A stretch of 64,000 bases of DNA from Streptomyces populi (GTDB taxonomy: Bacteria > Actinomycetota > Actinomycetes > Streptomycetales > Streptomycetaceae): the NCBI RefSeq assembly GCF_002911015.1, contig NZ_KZ626878.1, positions 1-64,000 on the forward strand, written 5' to 3'. This document shows, piece by piece, positions 33,658 to 42,766 of the stretch. The position numbers and the translations under genes are program-made. The notes below the pieces were generated by a model. The model was not told where the DNA came from. It saw only the letters and a program-made list of their open reading frames with translations, and made no database searches. Positions within the stretch are counted from its first letter, which is position 1. The number at the start of each line of letters is the position of its first letter.

Positions 33658-34041
33658 GTGCCCACCGGCAAAGTCAAGTGGTTCAATACTGAGAAGGGCT
33701 TCGGCTTTCTCTCCCGTGACGACGGCGGCGACGTCTTCGTCCATTCCTCGGTTCTGCCCGCCGGAGTAGACGCACTCAAGCCCGGCCAGCGCGTCGAGTT
33801 CGGCGTCGTCGCCGGTCAGCGCGGCGATCAGGCCCTCTCGGTGACCCTGCTGGAGCCGACCCCCTCGGTCGCGGCCGCCCAGCGCCGCAAACCGGACGAA
33901 CTGGCGTCCATCGTCCAGGATCTGACGACCCTCCTCGAGAACATCGCACCCACCCTGGAAAACGGCCGCTACCCCGACAAGGCTTCCGGCAAGAAGATCG
34001 CGGGTCTGCTGCGCGCGGTCGCCGACCAGCTCGACGTGTGA
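33658..34041 (+). CDS. Long cold-shock domain protein
   Basis: A 127-aa protein: a cold-shock domain (residues 1-~70; KGFGFL as RNP1, VFVHSS as RNP2) plus a ~55-residue C-terminal extension (DELASIVQDLTTLLENIAPTLENGRYPDKAS) predicted to be helical. The standard CspA length is 67 aa, so the extension is a special feature and may mediate dimerisation or partner binding. GTG start at 33658 after GAGGACGAGGA. Convergent with mqnD. Confidence 0.92.
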   Translation: MPTGKVKWFNTEKGFGFLSRDDGGDVFVHSSVLPAGVDALKPGQRVEFGVVAGQRGDQALSVTLLEPTPSVAAAQRRKPDELASIVQDLTTLLENIAPTLENGRYPDKASGKKIAGLLRAVADQLDV

Positions 34042-34045
34042 CCGC

Positions 34046-34072
34046 CTCCCGGCGGCGGGCCGCCACCGGGAG
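34046..34072. terminator. Candidate terminator between cold-shock gene and mqnD
   Basis: A 10-bp arm CTCCCGGCGG (34046-34055) pairs with 34063-34072 with one mismatch. The position between convergent genes fits a terminator. Confidence 0.5.
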
Positions 34073-34101
34073 CCGGAGGAGCCCGGCGGGCCCGGGGAGG
34101 G

Positions 34102-35004
34102 TCAGGGAAACGCCAGCGCGTCCGGTCCGAGGGGCGGCACCAGTCCCTCGGCCGCCGCACGTGTGAGCAGCCCGCGGACCGCCGCGTAGCCGGGCTCGCC
34201 CAGATCGGCCGTGAACTCGTTGACGTACAGGCCGATGTGCTGGTCCGCGACGCTCGGGTCCATTTCCTGGGCGTGCTCCAGGACGTAGGCGCGGGAGGCC
34301 TCGGGGTCGTCCCAGGCGGCCCGGACCGAGGCACGGGCGGCCGCGGCGAGCTCCTGGAGCCGCTCCGCCCCCAGTGACCGCCTGGCGATGATCGCGCCCA
34401 GCGGGATCGGCAGCCCGGTGGTGCGCTCCCAGTGCTCGCCCATGTCGGCGAGCTTGTGCAGCCCGTAGTTCTGGTACGTGAAGCGCGCCTCGTGGATGAC
34501 GAGCCCCGCGTCGACCTTCCCGTCCCGCACGGCCGGCATGATCTCGTGGAACGGCATGACCACGATCTCGCCGACCCCGCCGGGAACCGTGTCCGCCGCC
34601 CACAGCCGGAACAGCAGGTACGCCGTCGACCGCTCGCTCGGCACGGCGACCGTACGCCCTGTCAGTCCCCCAAGCTCTCGGCTTCGCTCGAGCAGGGAGG
34701 TGCCCCCAGTCCCGGCCTCCTTGGTCAGCACGAGCGGACCGCAGCCGCGCCCCAGCGCGCCGCCGCACGGCAGCAGCGCGTAGTCGTCGAGGACGTACGG
34801 CAGCACGGCGTACGACACCTTCAGCACGTCGAACTCGCCGCGCTCGGCCATGCCGTTGGTGATGTCGATGTCCGCGAAGGTCACGTCCAGGGCGGGCGCG
34901 CCCGGGACCCGGCCGTGTGCCCAGGCGTCGAACACGAAGGTGTCGTTGGGGCAGGGCGAGTAGGCGATCCGCAGGGTTCCGGCGGCGTCAGTCAGTGCGC
35001 TCAT
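34102..35004 (-). CDS. mqnD: 1,4-dihydroxy-6-naphthoate synthase
   Basis: A 300-aa periplasmic-binding-fold enzyme of the futalosine menaquinone pathway, which turns cyclic de-hypoxanthine futalosine into 1,4-dihydroxy-6-naphthoate. IAYSPCPNDTFVFDAW, KVSYAVLPYVLDDYALL, VPSERSTAYLLFRLW and GLVIHEARFTYQNYGL are family motifs, including the catalytic His. Residues ~98-115 (GTGGTSLLERSRELGG) are encoded by an inserted dispersed repeat. The gene overlaps mqnB by 17 bp and is probably translated with it. Confidence 0.94.
   Translation of the reverse strand: MSALTDAAGTLRIAYSPCPNDTFVFDAWAHGRVPGAPALDVTFADIDITNGMAERGEFDVLKVSYAVLPYVLDDYALLPCGGALGRGCGPLVLTKEAGTGGTSLLERSRELGGLTGRTVAVPSERSTAYLLFRLWAADTVPGGVGEIVVMPFHEIMPAVRDGKVDAGLVIHEARFTYQNYGLHKLADMGEHWERTTGLPIPLGAIIARRSLGAERLQELAAAARASVRAAWDDPEASRAYVLEHAQEMDPSVADQHIGLYVNEFTADLGEPGYAAVRGLLTRAAAEGLVPPLGPDALAFP
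34665..34709. repeat. Dispersed Streptomyces palindromic repeat inside mqnD
   Basis: The sequence on the plus strand, GTCCCCCAAGCTCTCGGCTT followed by CGCTCGAGCAGGGAGGTGCC and CCCA, is a repeat I recognise from many Streptomyces intergenic regions. Here it lies in frame within mqnD, encoding ~15 residues. It contains a nested inverted repeat around GCTCTCGGCTTCGCTCGAGC. Confidence 0.75.
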
Positions 35005-35749
35005 GGGGGTTCCAACTCTCCAGCAGGGGTCCCAGCTTCCCGAACGCCCCGGTGAGGGCCGCGAGGGCGTCGCCGATGCGCCACGCGGAGCGGTCCCGCG
35101 GGCCGACGGGATTGGACACCGCGCGGATCTCCAGCACCGGCACGCCGTGCGCGCCGGCCGCCTCGGCGACCCCGAACCCCTCCATCGCCTCGGCGAGGGC
35201 GCCCGGGTGCCGGGCGCGCAGTTCGGCGGCGCGTGCGGCGCTGCCGGTCACGGTCGACACCGTTAGGACCGTTCCGACACGGCCGCCGGTGGCGGCGGCG
35301 ACTTCTCGTACGAGTGAATCCGGAGGCCGGTGGCTGACGGTCCCGAAGCCCAGCTCGGTGACCGGCAGGAACCCCTCCGGCGCCTCGGCGCCCAGATCAG
35401 CCGCGACGATGTCGTCGGCGACCACGAGCGAGCCCACGGGTGCTCCGGGCTGGAACCCGCCGGCGATGCCCGCGCAGACGACGAGCCGGTAGGGCGCGCC
35501 CTCGAGCGCGGCGGCGGTCAGCGCGGCGGAGACGGAGGCGGCGGCGAGGGCGGGGCCGACACCGGCGGCGAGCAGATCGTGCCCGTCGGCCCGGTGGAGC
35601 GTCGCCCCCGGGAGCCGTACCTCGTGCGCCGTGCCGGACGACGCCGCGGCCACCGCTTCCCGCTCCGCGGAGACGGCGGTGGCCACGAGCACCCTCGGCC
35701 CGGCGGCGGCGGTCAGTTGTCCGAGTCCTTCTTGAACTTGAAGGACCAC
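34988..35749 (-). CDS. mqnB: Futalosine hydrolase
   Basis: A nucleoside-phosphorylase-fold enzyme that removes hypoxanthine from futalosine in menaquinone synthesis. RVLVATAVSAEREAV, VVCAGIAGGFQPGAPVGSLVVADDIV, and AMEGFGVAEAAGAHGVPVLEIRAVSN (purine-binding Glu and the Asn/Asp region) are seen. The start is uncertain: ATG 35749 overlaps the upstream DUF2771 gene by 37 bp and adds ~20 residues before the first strand. A GTG in RVLVATAV, or a CTG overlapping the previous stop, are alternatives. It overlaps mqnD by 17 bp. Confidence 0.9.
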   Translation of the reverse strand: MVLQVQEGLGQLTAAAGPRVLVATAVSAEREAVAAASSGTAHEVRLPGATLHRADGHDLLAAGVGPALAAASVSAALTAAALEGAPYRLVVCAGIAGGFQPGAPVGSLVVADDIVAADLGAEAPEGFLPVTELGFGTVSHRPPDSLVREVAAATGGRVGTVLTVSTVTGSAARAAELRARHPGALAEAMEGFGVAEAAGAHGVPVLEIRAVSNPVGPRDRSAWRIGDALAALTGAFGKLGPLLESWNPHERTD

Positions 35750-36219
35750 AGACCGGTGGCCGTCGTCTTGCCCTCCTTGATGGAGACGAGGGTCGAGCTG
35801 CCGCTGGCGCCGTACTGCTGGTTGAAGAAGACGCTGCCCGGAATGGTCAGGTAGGTCTTGTTGGTGGTCTCGGGCAGCAGCTGCTGCCCGTTCATCAGGA
35901 TCGTCCAGCCTTTGTCCGCGATCTTCGGGTCGACGCCGAACCGCACGGTCTCGTCGGGGTCCACGGTGATCGACTTGATGTCCTTGGACCGCAGGCAGCT
36001 CGTCAGGTCCGCGGTCTTCAGGGCGTCGCCGTCGTTGTAGCAGTCGGCCTCGGAGCTCACCGACTTGGTGCCGACCGTGACGGTGGCCATCGGGGTCGGC
36101 TTGTCACAGGCGGACAGGGCGAGGAGTCCGGCGGAAACGGCGCCGACCGTGGCGACGGCGCGGCGACGGCGCGCAGCGCGGTGTCCATTAGCGGCTCTGC
36201 CGCGGGGCAGGGAGGTCAT
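35713..36219 (-). CDS. DUF2771 lipoprotein
   Basis: A 168-aa exported protein of the DUF2771 family. A basic N-terminus (RRRR) and hydrophobic stretch end in the lipobox LSAC at residue 38. The rest is beta-rich (TVTVGTKSVSSEADCYNDG; DPDETVRFGVDPKIADKGW). Cys residues C60 and C75 may form a disulfide. It overlaps mqnB, so it is in the menaquinone gene string, though no direct role is known. Confidence 0.82.
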   Translation of the reverse strand: MTSLPRGRAANGHRAARRRRAVATVGAVSAGLLALSACDKPTPMATVTVGTKSVSSEADCYNDGDALKTADLTSCLRSKDIKSITVDPDETVRFGVDPKIADKGWTILMNGQQLLPETTNKTYLTIPGSVFFNQQYGASGSSTLVSIKEGKTTATGLWSFKFKKDSDN

Positions 36220-36294
36220 GACCGAAGGTTATCGGGCACGTCCACCGGTGCCCCCACGTGGGGTGCGGCGTGCCGTGCACGGCCCCCGCGCGGC

Positions 36295-37719
36295 TCAGGA
36301 GACGCGTCCGCGCGCCGCACCGCCGCGCCGCGCCACCAGGAGCAGTCCCCGCACGGTCGTCAGCCACCCGACGGCGACGATCCCGGCGGCCACGGAGAGG
36401 CCGAGCGGGCCGTTGAGCGGCATCGCGATCCCGATGGCCCCGCCGAGCACCCAGGCCATCTGGAGCAGCGTCTCGGAGCGGGCGAACGCCGAGTTCCGGA
36501 CAAGTTCGGGGACGTCCCGCTGGATCAGGGCGTCCAGGGACAGCTTGGCGAGGGCCTGCGCGAAACCGGCGATCGCGGCGAGGCACGCCACCATCAGAGG
36601 GCCGAAGAACAGCGCCGCCGTGACCGCGGCGGCCACCACGACCGCCACCACCGTCACGATGATGATCTCCGGGGCGCGCTGCTTCAGCCAGGCGCCGACG
36701 GCCGTGCCGAGCGCGTTGCCCACGCCCGCCGAGACGACCACCAGGCCGAGCGAGACCGCCGCGCTCTTGCCGGTGATCGGGTGCTCGCGCAGCAGGAAGG
36801 CGAGGAAGAAGATCAGGAAGCCGGACAGGCAGCGCAGCGAGGCGTTGGCGCCGAGGGCGTGGGTGACGGCCGTGCCCACGGTCCGCAGATTGGGGCGCGG
36901 GGGTTTCTTCAGGTGCGGGCCGTGCAGATGGTCCGCGTCGGCGGCGAGCAGCGCCGTGTCCTCGCCCTTGGCCGAGTCGACCTTGGGCGGCAGTGAGAAC
37001 GACAGGAACGTGCCCGCGATGAAGATCGTGAAGGCGCCGTAGAGCGGATAACGCGCCCCCAGCGACTGGAGCAGGGCGGCGACGGGTCCGGCCACACCGG
37101 TGGCGAGGAGTCCACCCAGGGTGACTCGGGAATTGGCCTTGACCAGGGAGAACGTGGGTGGCAGCAGCCGGGGTACGACGGCGCTGCGCACCACGCCGTA
37201 GGCCTTGGAGGCGACGAGCACGCCGAGCGCGGCGGGGTACAGCTCGAAGGTGCCGGTGACGACCGCGCTCGCCAGCATCAGCGCCAGCATCGCCCGCGCG
37301 AGCATCGAGCCCGCCATCGCGGCCCGCCGGCCGTGCGGCAGCCGGTCGAGCAGCGGGCCGATCACGGGGGCGAGGACGGCGAAGGGCGCCATGGTGATGC
37401 CCAGGTAGAGGGCGACCCGGCCGCGGGCCTCGTCGGTCGGTACGGAGAAGAACACGGTGGAGGCCAGGGCCACCGTGATCATGACGTCGCCCGCGCCGTT
37501 CACCGCGTGCAGTTCGATCAGTTTCCCGAGGCCGGACTCGCCCGCGCCGTGCGCGTGCGTCGCCTTGCGGATGCCGCGCGCGGTCCGCGTCACCGGGAAG
37601 TGCAGGGCACGCCCCACCGCGCGGACGGATCCGGTCAGCCGGCCCGATCCGCCGCTCCGGTTGCTCCCCTTGGCGCCACCGACACCGGTTGCTCCCTGGG
37701 GCGACCTCGCGGATGTCAC
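36295..37719 (-). CDS. MFS transporter
   Basis: A 474-aa major facilitator with about twelve membrane helices (VMITVALASTVFFSV; FLIFFLAFLLREH; IIIVTVVAVVVAAAVTAALF) and the loop LDRLPHGRRAAMAGSML between helices 2 and 3. A ~70-residue basic and Gly/Ser-rich N-terminal tail precedes helix 1. I choose the GTG at 37719 (MTSARSPQG); longer starts read through GC-rich leader. Substrate unknown. It lies 75 bp before the DUF2771 gene. Confidence 0.82.
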   Translation of the reverse strand: MTSARSPQGATGVGGAKGSNRSGGSGRLTGSVRAVGRALHFPVTRTARGIRKATHAHGAGESGLGKLIELHAVNGAGDVMITVALASTVFFSVPTDEARGRVALYLGITMAPFAVLAPVIGPLLDRLPHGRRAAMAGSMLARAMLALMLASAVVTGTFELYPAALGVLVASKAYGVVRSAVVPRLLPPTFSLVKANSRVTLGGLLATGVAGPVAALLQSLGARYPLYGAFTIFIAGTFLSFSLPPKVDSAKGEDTALLAADADHLHGPHLKKPPRPNLRTVGTAVTHALGANASLRCLSGFLIFFLAFLLREHPITGKSAAVSLGLVVVSAGVGNALGTAVGAWLKQRAPEIIIVTVVAVVVAAAVTAALFFGPLMVACLAAIAGFAQALAKLSLDALIQRDVPELVRNSAFARSETLLQMAWVLGGAIGIAMPLNGPLGLSVAAGIVAVGWLTTVRGLLLVARRGGAARGRVS

Positions 37720-38134
37720 TCCGTCATAGTGCCCCGAGTTCGGGGTGTGTAGTGCGGTTACCGTGCGTACGGGGCCGAGTGGGGTCACGTCGGGACCAGT
37801 CGGGACCATCGGACCGGGCGGGACGGGCGGGCGGATGGGAAACTTTCGGTGCGGAGCGCCGGGGCGTCGTCGCGGGGCGGCAAAGATCCCGGCGCGGAGC
37901 ACCGAAGACGGCCGCCGGTGTGGGCCCAGGGGCCAGGAGAAGGTAGCGTGCGTAACGCGCCTGTGGCGGTTGTTCTCGGCCGCGCGCCTCTCGGCCATCC
38001 CGCAGAATGGATGGCGTAGGTGCGCCTGAGTGCGATCGGGCGCGGACGTCGACGCGGCCCACCGGTCCGCTCCGTCCGCACCCCCGCCGAGGAAGGGCGC
38101 ACCCGTGAGACGGCGTAGGAGAGAAGCGATACCT
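37720..38134. other. Divergent intergenic region
   Basis: About 415 bp between the MFS and DUF3027 genes. CACTAT lies 6 nt before the MFS GTG and could be its -10. On the other side AGGAGAGAAG (38117-38126) is the ribosome site of DUF3027. A GTCGGGACCA-type tandem repeat is at 37787-37806. No gene is seen. Confidence 0.45.
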
Positions 38135-39061
38135 GTGAGCGCAGCGACAACGCGAAGCCGCACCCCGGACCGTCTGTGCGCGGAGGCCGTCGACCTCGCC
38201 CGCGCGGCCGCCGAGGAAGCCGCCTATCCCGGCGTCGTCGGCGAACACCTCGGGATGGTCTCCGAGGGGGACCGCGTTGTCACGCACTACTTCGAGTGCA
38301 AGGAGCCCGGGTACCGTGGCTGGCGCTGGGCGTCGACCGTGGCCCGCGCCTCCCGCGCGAAGATCGTCACCCTCGACGAGACGGTGCTGCTGCCCGGCAC
38401 GGACGCGCTGCTGGCACCGGAGTGGGTGCCGTGGAGCGAGCGGCTCCGCCCCGGCGACCTGGGACCCGGGGACCTGCTGCCCACCGAGGCCGAGGACCTC
38501 AGGCTGGAGCCCGGCTGGTCCGGCGAGGACGAGCCGGCCCCGAACTCCGCGGTCTCCGAGGACATGGCCGAGCTGGTGGAGGCGGAGGACGCGGAGGTGA
38601 CCGCGGGAACGCCCGCGAACCTGCCGATGGCCCCGCGCCGGGGTTCGATCTCCGCCGTGGCCGAGGAGCTGGGGCTCCGCCGGGCCCGGGTGCTCTCCCG
38701 GTACGGACTGCACGTCGCGGCCGACCGCTGGGAGGACTCGTACGGGGCCAGGACGGCGATGGCCCAGGCCGCGCCCGCCTCGTGCGTCAGCTGTGGCTTC
38801 CTGAACCGCATCGGGGGCTCGCTCGGGCAGGCGTTCGGTGTCTGCGCGAACGAGTTCTCGCCGGCGGACGGGCGTGTGGTGTCCCTCGCGTACGGCTGCG
38901 GGGGGCACTCGGAGGCCGCGGTCATGCCGAAGCCTCCGCGGCCGCCGCTCCCGGTGATCGACGAGACCCAGGTGGACCCCTTCCCGCTGCGTCCGTCCCC
39001 CGACTCGGGCTCGGTCCCGGCGACCACCGACGAATCCCAGGCGGAACTGGGCCACTCGTAG
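38135..39061 (+). CDS. DUF3027 protein
   Basis: A 308-aa cytoplasmic protein matching DUF3027: VGEHLGMVSEGDRVVTHYFEC, YRGWRWASTVARA, LLPGTDALLAPEWVPWSERL, and a Cys cluster CVSCGFLNRIGGSLGQAFGV then CANEFSPADGRVVSLAYGCG that could bind zinc (about C236, C239, C256, C274). The central 120 residues are acidic and variable. GTG start at 38135 with AGGAGAGAAG upstream. Function unknown; widespread in actinobacteria. Confidence 0.87.
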   Translation: MSAATTRSRTPDRLCAEAVDLARAAAEEAAYPGVVGEHLGMVSEGDRVVTHYFECKEPGYRGWRWASTVARASRAKIVTLDETVLLPGTDALLAPEWVPWSERLRPGDLGPGDLLPTEAEDLRLEPGWSGEDEPAPNSAVSEDMAELVEAEDAEVTAGTPANLPMAPRRGSISAVAEELGLRRARVLSRYGLHVAADRWEDSYGARTAMAQAAPASCVSCGFLNRIGGSLGQAFGVCANEFSPADGRVVSLAYGCGGHSEAAVMPKPPRPPLPVIDETQVDPFPLRPSPDSGSVPATTDESQAELGHS

Positions 39062-39180
39062 TTTTCACCGGCCCCGGGGCCTTCACCGGCCCCGGACCAG
39101 GACTGGCATTCCCACCGCCCCGGCACGGGCGCGAGTCCCAGCCTTCTTTCGCCCCCTCCGCCCCTACCCTTCCCTTACCT

Positions 39181-39230
39181 GGGGCTCCGCCCCGGACCCC
39201 GCTCCTCGAACGCCGGAGGGGCTGGATCTT
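39181..39230. repeat. Dispersed repeat A, copy 3
   Basis: Nearly identical to the copy at 26909-26958. It lies about 120 bp after the DUF3027 stop, followed 60 bp later by hairpin repeat B, the same order as at the left end of the window. Confidence 0.82.
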
Positions 39231-39289
39231 CACGCCCGCGAGGGACTGCACCCGAGCCACCGCTCACCCGCAGCCGGGTACGCACGCGA

Positions 39290-39376
39290 GGGGCCGCGCC
39301 GGTACATCGATGCCCGTCGCCACCGACGCCCACATCCCTGTCCGACGGCGACGGGCTGATGCACCGGCGCGGCCCC
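39290..39376. repeat. Dispersed hairpin repeat B, copy 2
   Basis: GGGGCCGCGCCGGT (39290-39303) pairs with ACCGGCGCGGCCCC (39363-39376), with inner arms GCCCGTCGCC and GGCGACGGGC. Compared with the first copy at 109-194, one outer pair has changed on both sides (T-A to C-G). The loop also differs, while the inner arms are unchanged. It lies ~100 bp upstream of the sacsin-like gene. Confidence 0.82.
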
Positions 39377-39478
39377 GCCCCACCCACCGGACCGGAGCGG
39401 CGGAGAACGCGCGGTACCTTCGTGCCGCGACCCGGTGCAGCACTCGCGGTCGCGCCAGGCGAGAGGGAGAGTGAACCC

Positions 39479-42400
39479 GTGAGTAAGTTCGTGCGGCCGG
39501 CTGCCGAGGGCGCGGACCCGTTCGGCACGGCGCGCCTGCGCCGCGGAGTGCTGGACGCCTGGGCGACCAGCCCGGCCAGGTTCCGCGAGGACGCCAACGC
39601 CGAGGAGGACCTCGTCCTCGGCGGGTACCGCGACCGCCTCGTCGTGGAACTCGCCCAGAACGCCGCCGACGCCGCGGCCCGCGCGGGTGTTCCGGGCCGG
39701 CTGCGCCTCACGCTCCGCGACGGCGTCCTGGTGGCGGCCAACACCGGCGCCCCCCTCGACACGGCCGGCGTCGAGTCGCTCGCCACCCTCAGGGCCTCCG
39801 CGAAGCGGGACGCCCCCGACACGGCCGTGGGCCGCTTCGGCGTCGGTTTCGCCGCGGTCCTCGCCGTCACCGACGAGCCCGCCGTCGTCGGCCGGAGCGG
39901 CGGCGTCCGCTGGGCGCTGGCCGAGGCCCGCGGCCTCGCCGTCGGCACCGCCGAGGACAGCCCCGGCCTCGGCGACGAGATCCGCCGCCGGGACGGCCAC
40001 GTACCGCTGCTGCGACTTCCGTTCGCGGCCGAGGGCACGGCCCCGGCCCCGTACGACACCGCCGTGATCCTGCCGCTGCGCGACACCGCGGCCGAGGACC
40101 TCGCCGAGCGCCTGCTGCGGACCGTCGACGACGCCCTCCTGCTGGCCCTCCCGGGCCTGGAGGAAGTGGTCGTGGAGATCGGCGACGCCGAGGTCCGCAC
40201 CCTGCGCCGGACGGAAGCCGAGCACGGCACCGTCATCGACGACTCCCGCGACGGCACGACCCGCTACCGCACGGTCGCCGCGCACGGCCCCCTCGACCCC
40301 GCCCTGCTCGCCGGCCGCCCGGTCGAGGAACGGCTGCGTCCGCACTGGTCCGTGACCTGGGCCGTCCCGGTGGACACCGGCGGAGCGCCGGCCCGCCCGC
40401 GGATCAGCCCGGTCGTGCACGCGCCGACGCCGAGCGACGAGGCCCTCGGCGTGCCCGCGCTGCTCATCGCCTCGTTCCCGCTCGACACCACCCGGCGCCA
40501 CGCCGCCCCCGGCCCGCTGACGGACTTCCTGGTGGAGCGCGCGGCGGACGCCTACGCCGAGCTCCTCGCCTCCTGGCGGCCGGTGGACGCCGGGATCATC
40601 GACCTGGTGCCCGGCCCGCTGGGCAAGGGCGAACTGGACGGAGCGCTGCGGCAGGCGATCCTGGACCGGCTGCCGCGCACCGCGTTCCTGCCGCCCGCCG
40701 CCCCGCCGGACCGGCTGCCGACCGTCGACGCCCCCGAGGACTGGCCCGCGAGCAGCACCGCGGAGAACCCCGCCGCCCTGCGGCCGCGGGACGCCGAGGT
40801 GGTGGAGGGCGCGGGCGCCGAGACCGTCCGGGTGCTCGCCGAGGTGCTGACCGGCCTGCTGCCCGCCGGGCTCGAACGGCGGGTGGAGCTGCGCACGCTG
40901 GGCGTGGCCCGGGTGGCGCTCACCGAGGCCGTGGACCGGCTGGCCGGCCTGGAGAAGGACCCCGAGTGGTGGTACCGGCTGTACGACAGCCTCGCCGGGG
41001 TCGACCCGGACCGGCTGTCCGGACTGCCGGTGCCGCTGGCCGACGGCCGTACGACCATCGGGCCCCGCCAGATCCTGCTGCCCACCGCCGAGGGGTCCCT
41101 GGTCGCCCCCGGCACGCTCGCCAGGCTCGGCCTCAAGGTCGCGCACCCGGACGCGGCCCACCCGCTCCTGGAGAAGCTGGGAGCCCTGCCGGCCTCGCCC
41201 CGCGCGGTGCTCACCACTCCGCAGGTGCGGGCCGCGGTGGCCGCCTCGCTCGACGACGAGGGCGGGGCGTGGGACGAGGACACCCTGGACGCGGAGGAGC
41301 TCGCGGACACCGTCCTCGCGCTGGCCCGTGACGCCGCGCTCGAACCCGGCGACGAGCCCTGGCTCGGCGCGCTCGCGCTGCCGGACGAGGAGGGCGAACT
41401 GGTGCCCGCCGGTGAACTGGTGCTGCCCGGCAGCCCGTTCGCGGCGATCATGCGCGAGGACGAACTCGCCTCGGTGGATGCCGAGTTGGCCGAGCGCTGG
41501 GGCGAGCAGCCGCTCGCCGCCTGCGGTGTGCTGGCCGGCTTCGCGCTGGTGCGGGCCACCGACGTCGTGCTCGACCCCGACGAACTGGAGCCGCGCGAAG
41601 GGGACTTCGCCGAGCCCGATGACGCGGGACTGCTGGACGCGGTGGACGTGTGGTGCGAGGACGTCCTCGACCGGCTGCCCGGTTCGCCGGTGCCGCCCGT
41701 CGCCACCGAGATCGTGGCCGTACGGGATCTGGACCTCGTGGACGACGACCGGTGGCCGCAGGCCCTCGCGCTGCTGGCGCAGCCGCCGCTGCGGGACGCG
41801 ATCATCCAGCAGGTGCGCATCCTGCTCCCGGACGGCACGCACGAGATCGTCCGGCCGTACACGGCGTGGTGGCTGCGCGGGCACCCGGTGCTCGACGGGC
41901 GCCGTCCGGCCGGCCTGCGGGCCGCCGGCGGCGATCCGCTGCTGCGCGGCCTGTACGACGAGGCGGACGCGACCGGCTTCGAGGACGAGCAGGTCCTGCG
42001 GGCGCTCGGCGTGCGTACGTCCGTGGCCGCCCTGCTCGACGAGCCGGGCGGAGCGGCCGAGCTGCTCGACCGGCTCGCCGACCCCGGGCGCCCGGTCACC
42101 GGGGCGCAGCTGCACGCCCTGTACGGCGCGCTGGCCGATCTCGACCCCGAGCAGGTGACGCTGCCCGACGAGCTGCGGGCGGTCGTGGACGGCGAGGTGC
42201 GGGTCGTGGACGCGGCCGACGCGGTGGTCGTGGACTCGCCGGACCTGCTGGCCTTCACCGACGGGGTGCCGCTGCTGCCGGTGCCTCCGGCGCGGGCCGC
42301 GGAGCTCGCCGAGCTGTTCCAGGTGCGGCGGCTCAGCGAGTCCGTCACCGGCGAGGTGACCTCCGAGGGCACCGAGCACGACGTGCCGGAGTCCGTACGG

Positions 42401-42640
42401 GTCCTGCTGGGCCCGGCGACCCCCGCCTCGTACGTCGAGCACGAGGAGCTCGTGGTCGACGGCACCGAACTCGACTGGCGCCGCACCCGGGACGGGGTGC
42501 TGCACGCCGCCACCCTGGAGGGCGTCGCCGCCGGACTCGCCTGGTCGGCGGGCCAGTGGCCGCGTCGCTTCGAGGTCGCCGCGCTGCTGGAGGACCCGTC
42601 CCGCACCGAGGAACTGGCCAGGGACCGCTGGTTCGACTGA
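39479..42640 (+). CDS. Sacsin-like GHKL ATPase-domain protein
   Basis: A 1053-aa cytoplasmic protein. The N-terminal ~230 residues have the Hsp90-like ATP-binding fold: RLVVELAQNAADAAARAG (N-box, N61), VLVAANTGAPLD (G1 region, residues 84-94), and TAVGRFGVGFAAV (G2 lid). The canonical DxGxG of G1 is replaced by NTG, as in sacsin-type members. The remaining ~800 residues are acidic, Leu/Asp-rich and without a known domain. GTG start at 39479 with GAGAGGGAGAG upstream. It may be a chaperone, but no client or partner is evident. Confidence 0.85.
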   Translation: MSKFVRPAAEGADPFGTARLRRGVLDAWATSPARFREDANAEEDLVLGGYRDRLVVELAQNAADAAARAGVPGRLRLTLRDGVLVAANTGAPLDTAGVESLATLRASAKRDAPDTAVGRFGVGFAAVLAVTDEPAVVGRSGGVRWALAEARGLAVGTAEDSPGLGDEIRRRDGHVPLLRLPFAAEGTAPAPYDTAVILPLRDTAAEDLAERLLRTVDDALLLALPGLEEVVVEIGDAEVRTLRRTEAEHGTVIDDSRDGTTRYRTVAAHGPLDPALLAGRPVEERLRPHWSVTWAVPVDTGGAPARPRISPVVHAPTPSDEALGVPALLIASFPLDTTRRHAAPGPLTDFLVERAADAYAELLASWRPVDAGIIDLVPGPLGKGELDGALRQAILDRLPRTAFLPPAAPPDRLPTVDAPEDWPASSTAENPAALRPRDAEVVEGAGAETVRVLAEVLTGLLPAGLERRVELRTLGVARVALTEAVDRLAGLEKDPEWWYRLYDSLAGVDPDRLSGLPVPLADGRTTIGPRQILLPTAEGSLVAPGTLARLGLKVAHPDAAHPLLEKLGALPASPRAVLTTPQVRAAVAASLDDEGGAWDEDTLDAEELADTVLALARDAALEPGDEPWLGALALPDEEGELVPAGELVLPGSPFAAIMREDELASVDAELAERWGEQPLAACGVLAGFALVRATDVVLDPDELEPREGDFAEPDDAGLLDAVDVWCEDVLDRLPGSPVPPVATEIVAVRDLDLVDDDRWPQALALLAQPPLRDAIIQQVRILLPDGTHEIVRPYTAWWLRGHPVLDGRRPAGLRAAGGDPLLRGLYDEADATGFEDEQVLRALGVRTSVAALLDEPGGAAELLDRLADPGRPVTGAQLHALYGALADLDPEQVTLPDELRAVVDGEVRVVDAADAVVVDSPDLLAFTDGVPLLPVPPARAAELAELFQVRRLSESVTGEVTSEGTEHDVPESVRVLLGPATPASYVEHEELVVDGTELDWRRTRDGVLHAATLEGVAAGLAWSAGQWPRRFEVAALLEDPSRTEELARDRWFD

Positions 42641-42662
42641 CCGAACCCCCCCGGACCACCCG

Positions 42663-42704
42663 GGACCGCCCGGCCCCCTCCCGCATCCCGGGGCCGGGCG
42701 GTCC
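42663..42704 (+). terminator. Terminator after the sacsin-like gene
   Basis: A 15-bp stem GGACCGCCCGGCCCC (42663-42677) with its complement at 42690-42704 and a 12-nt loop. Confidence 0.85.
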
Positions 42705-42766
42705 CCACGCCCGCCGCCGGTATGCAAAGCGATCACAAAGACTGCGGCCGCCCCGCCCCGCCCGTA

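Noticed and set aside
36295..38163. The full 622-codon frame as the MFS protein
   Set aside because: The first ~145 codons have leader-like composition and overlap the region of the divergent gene's start.
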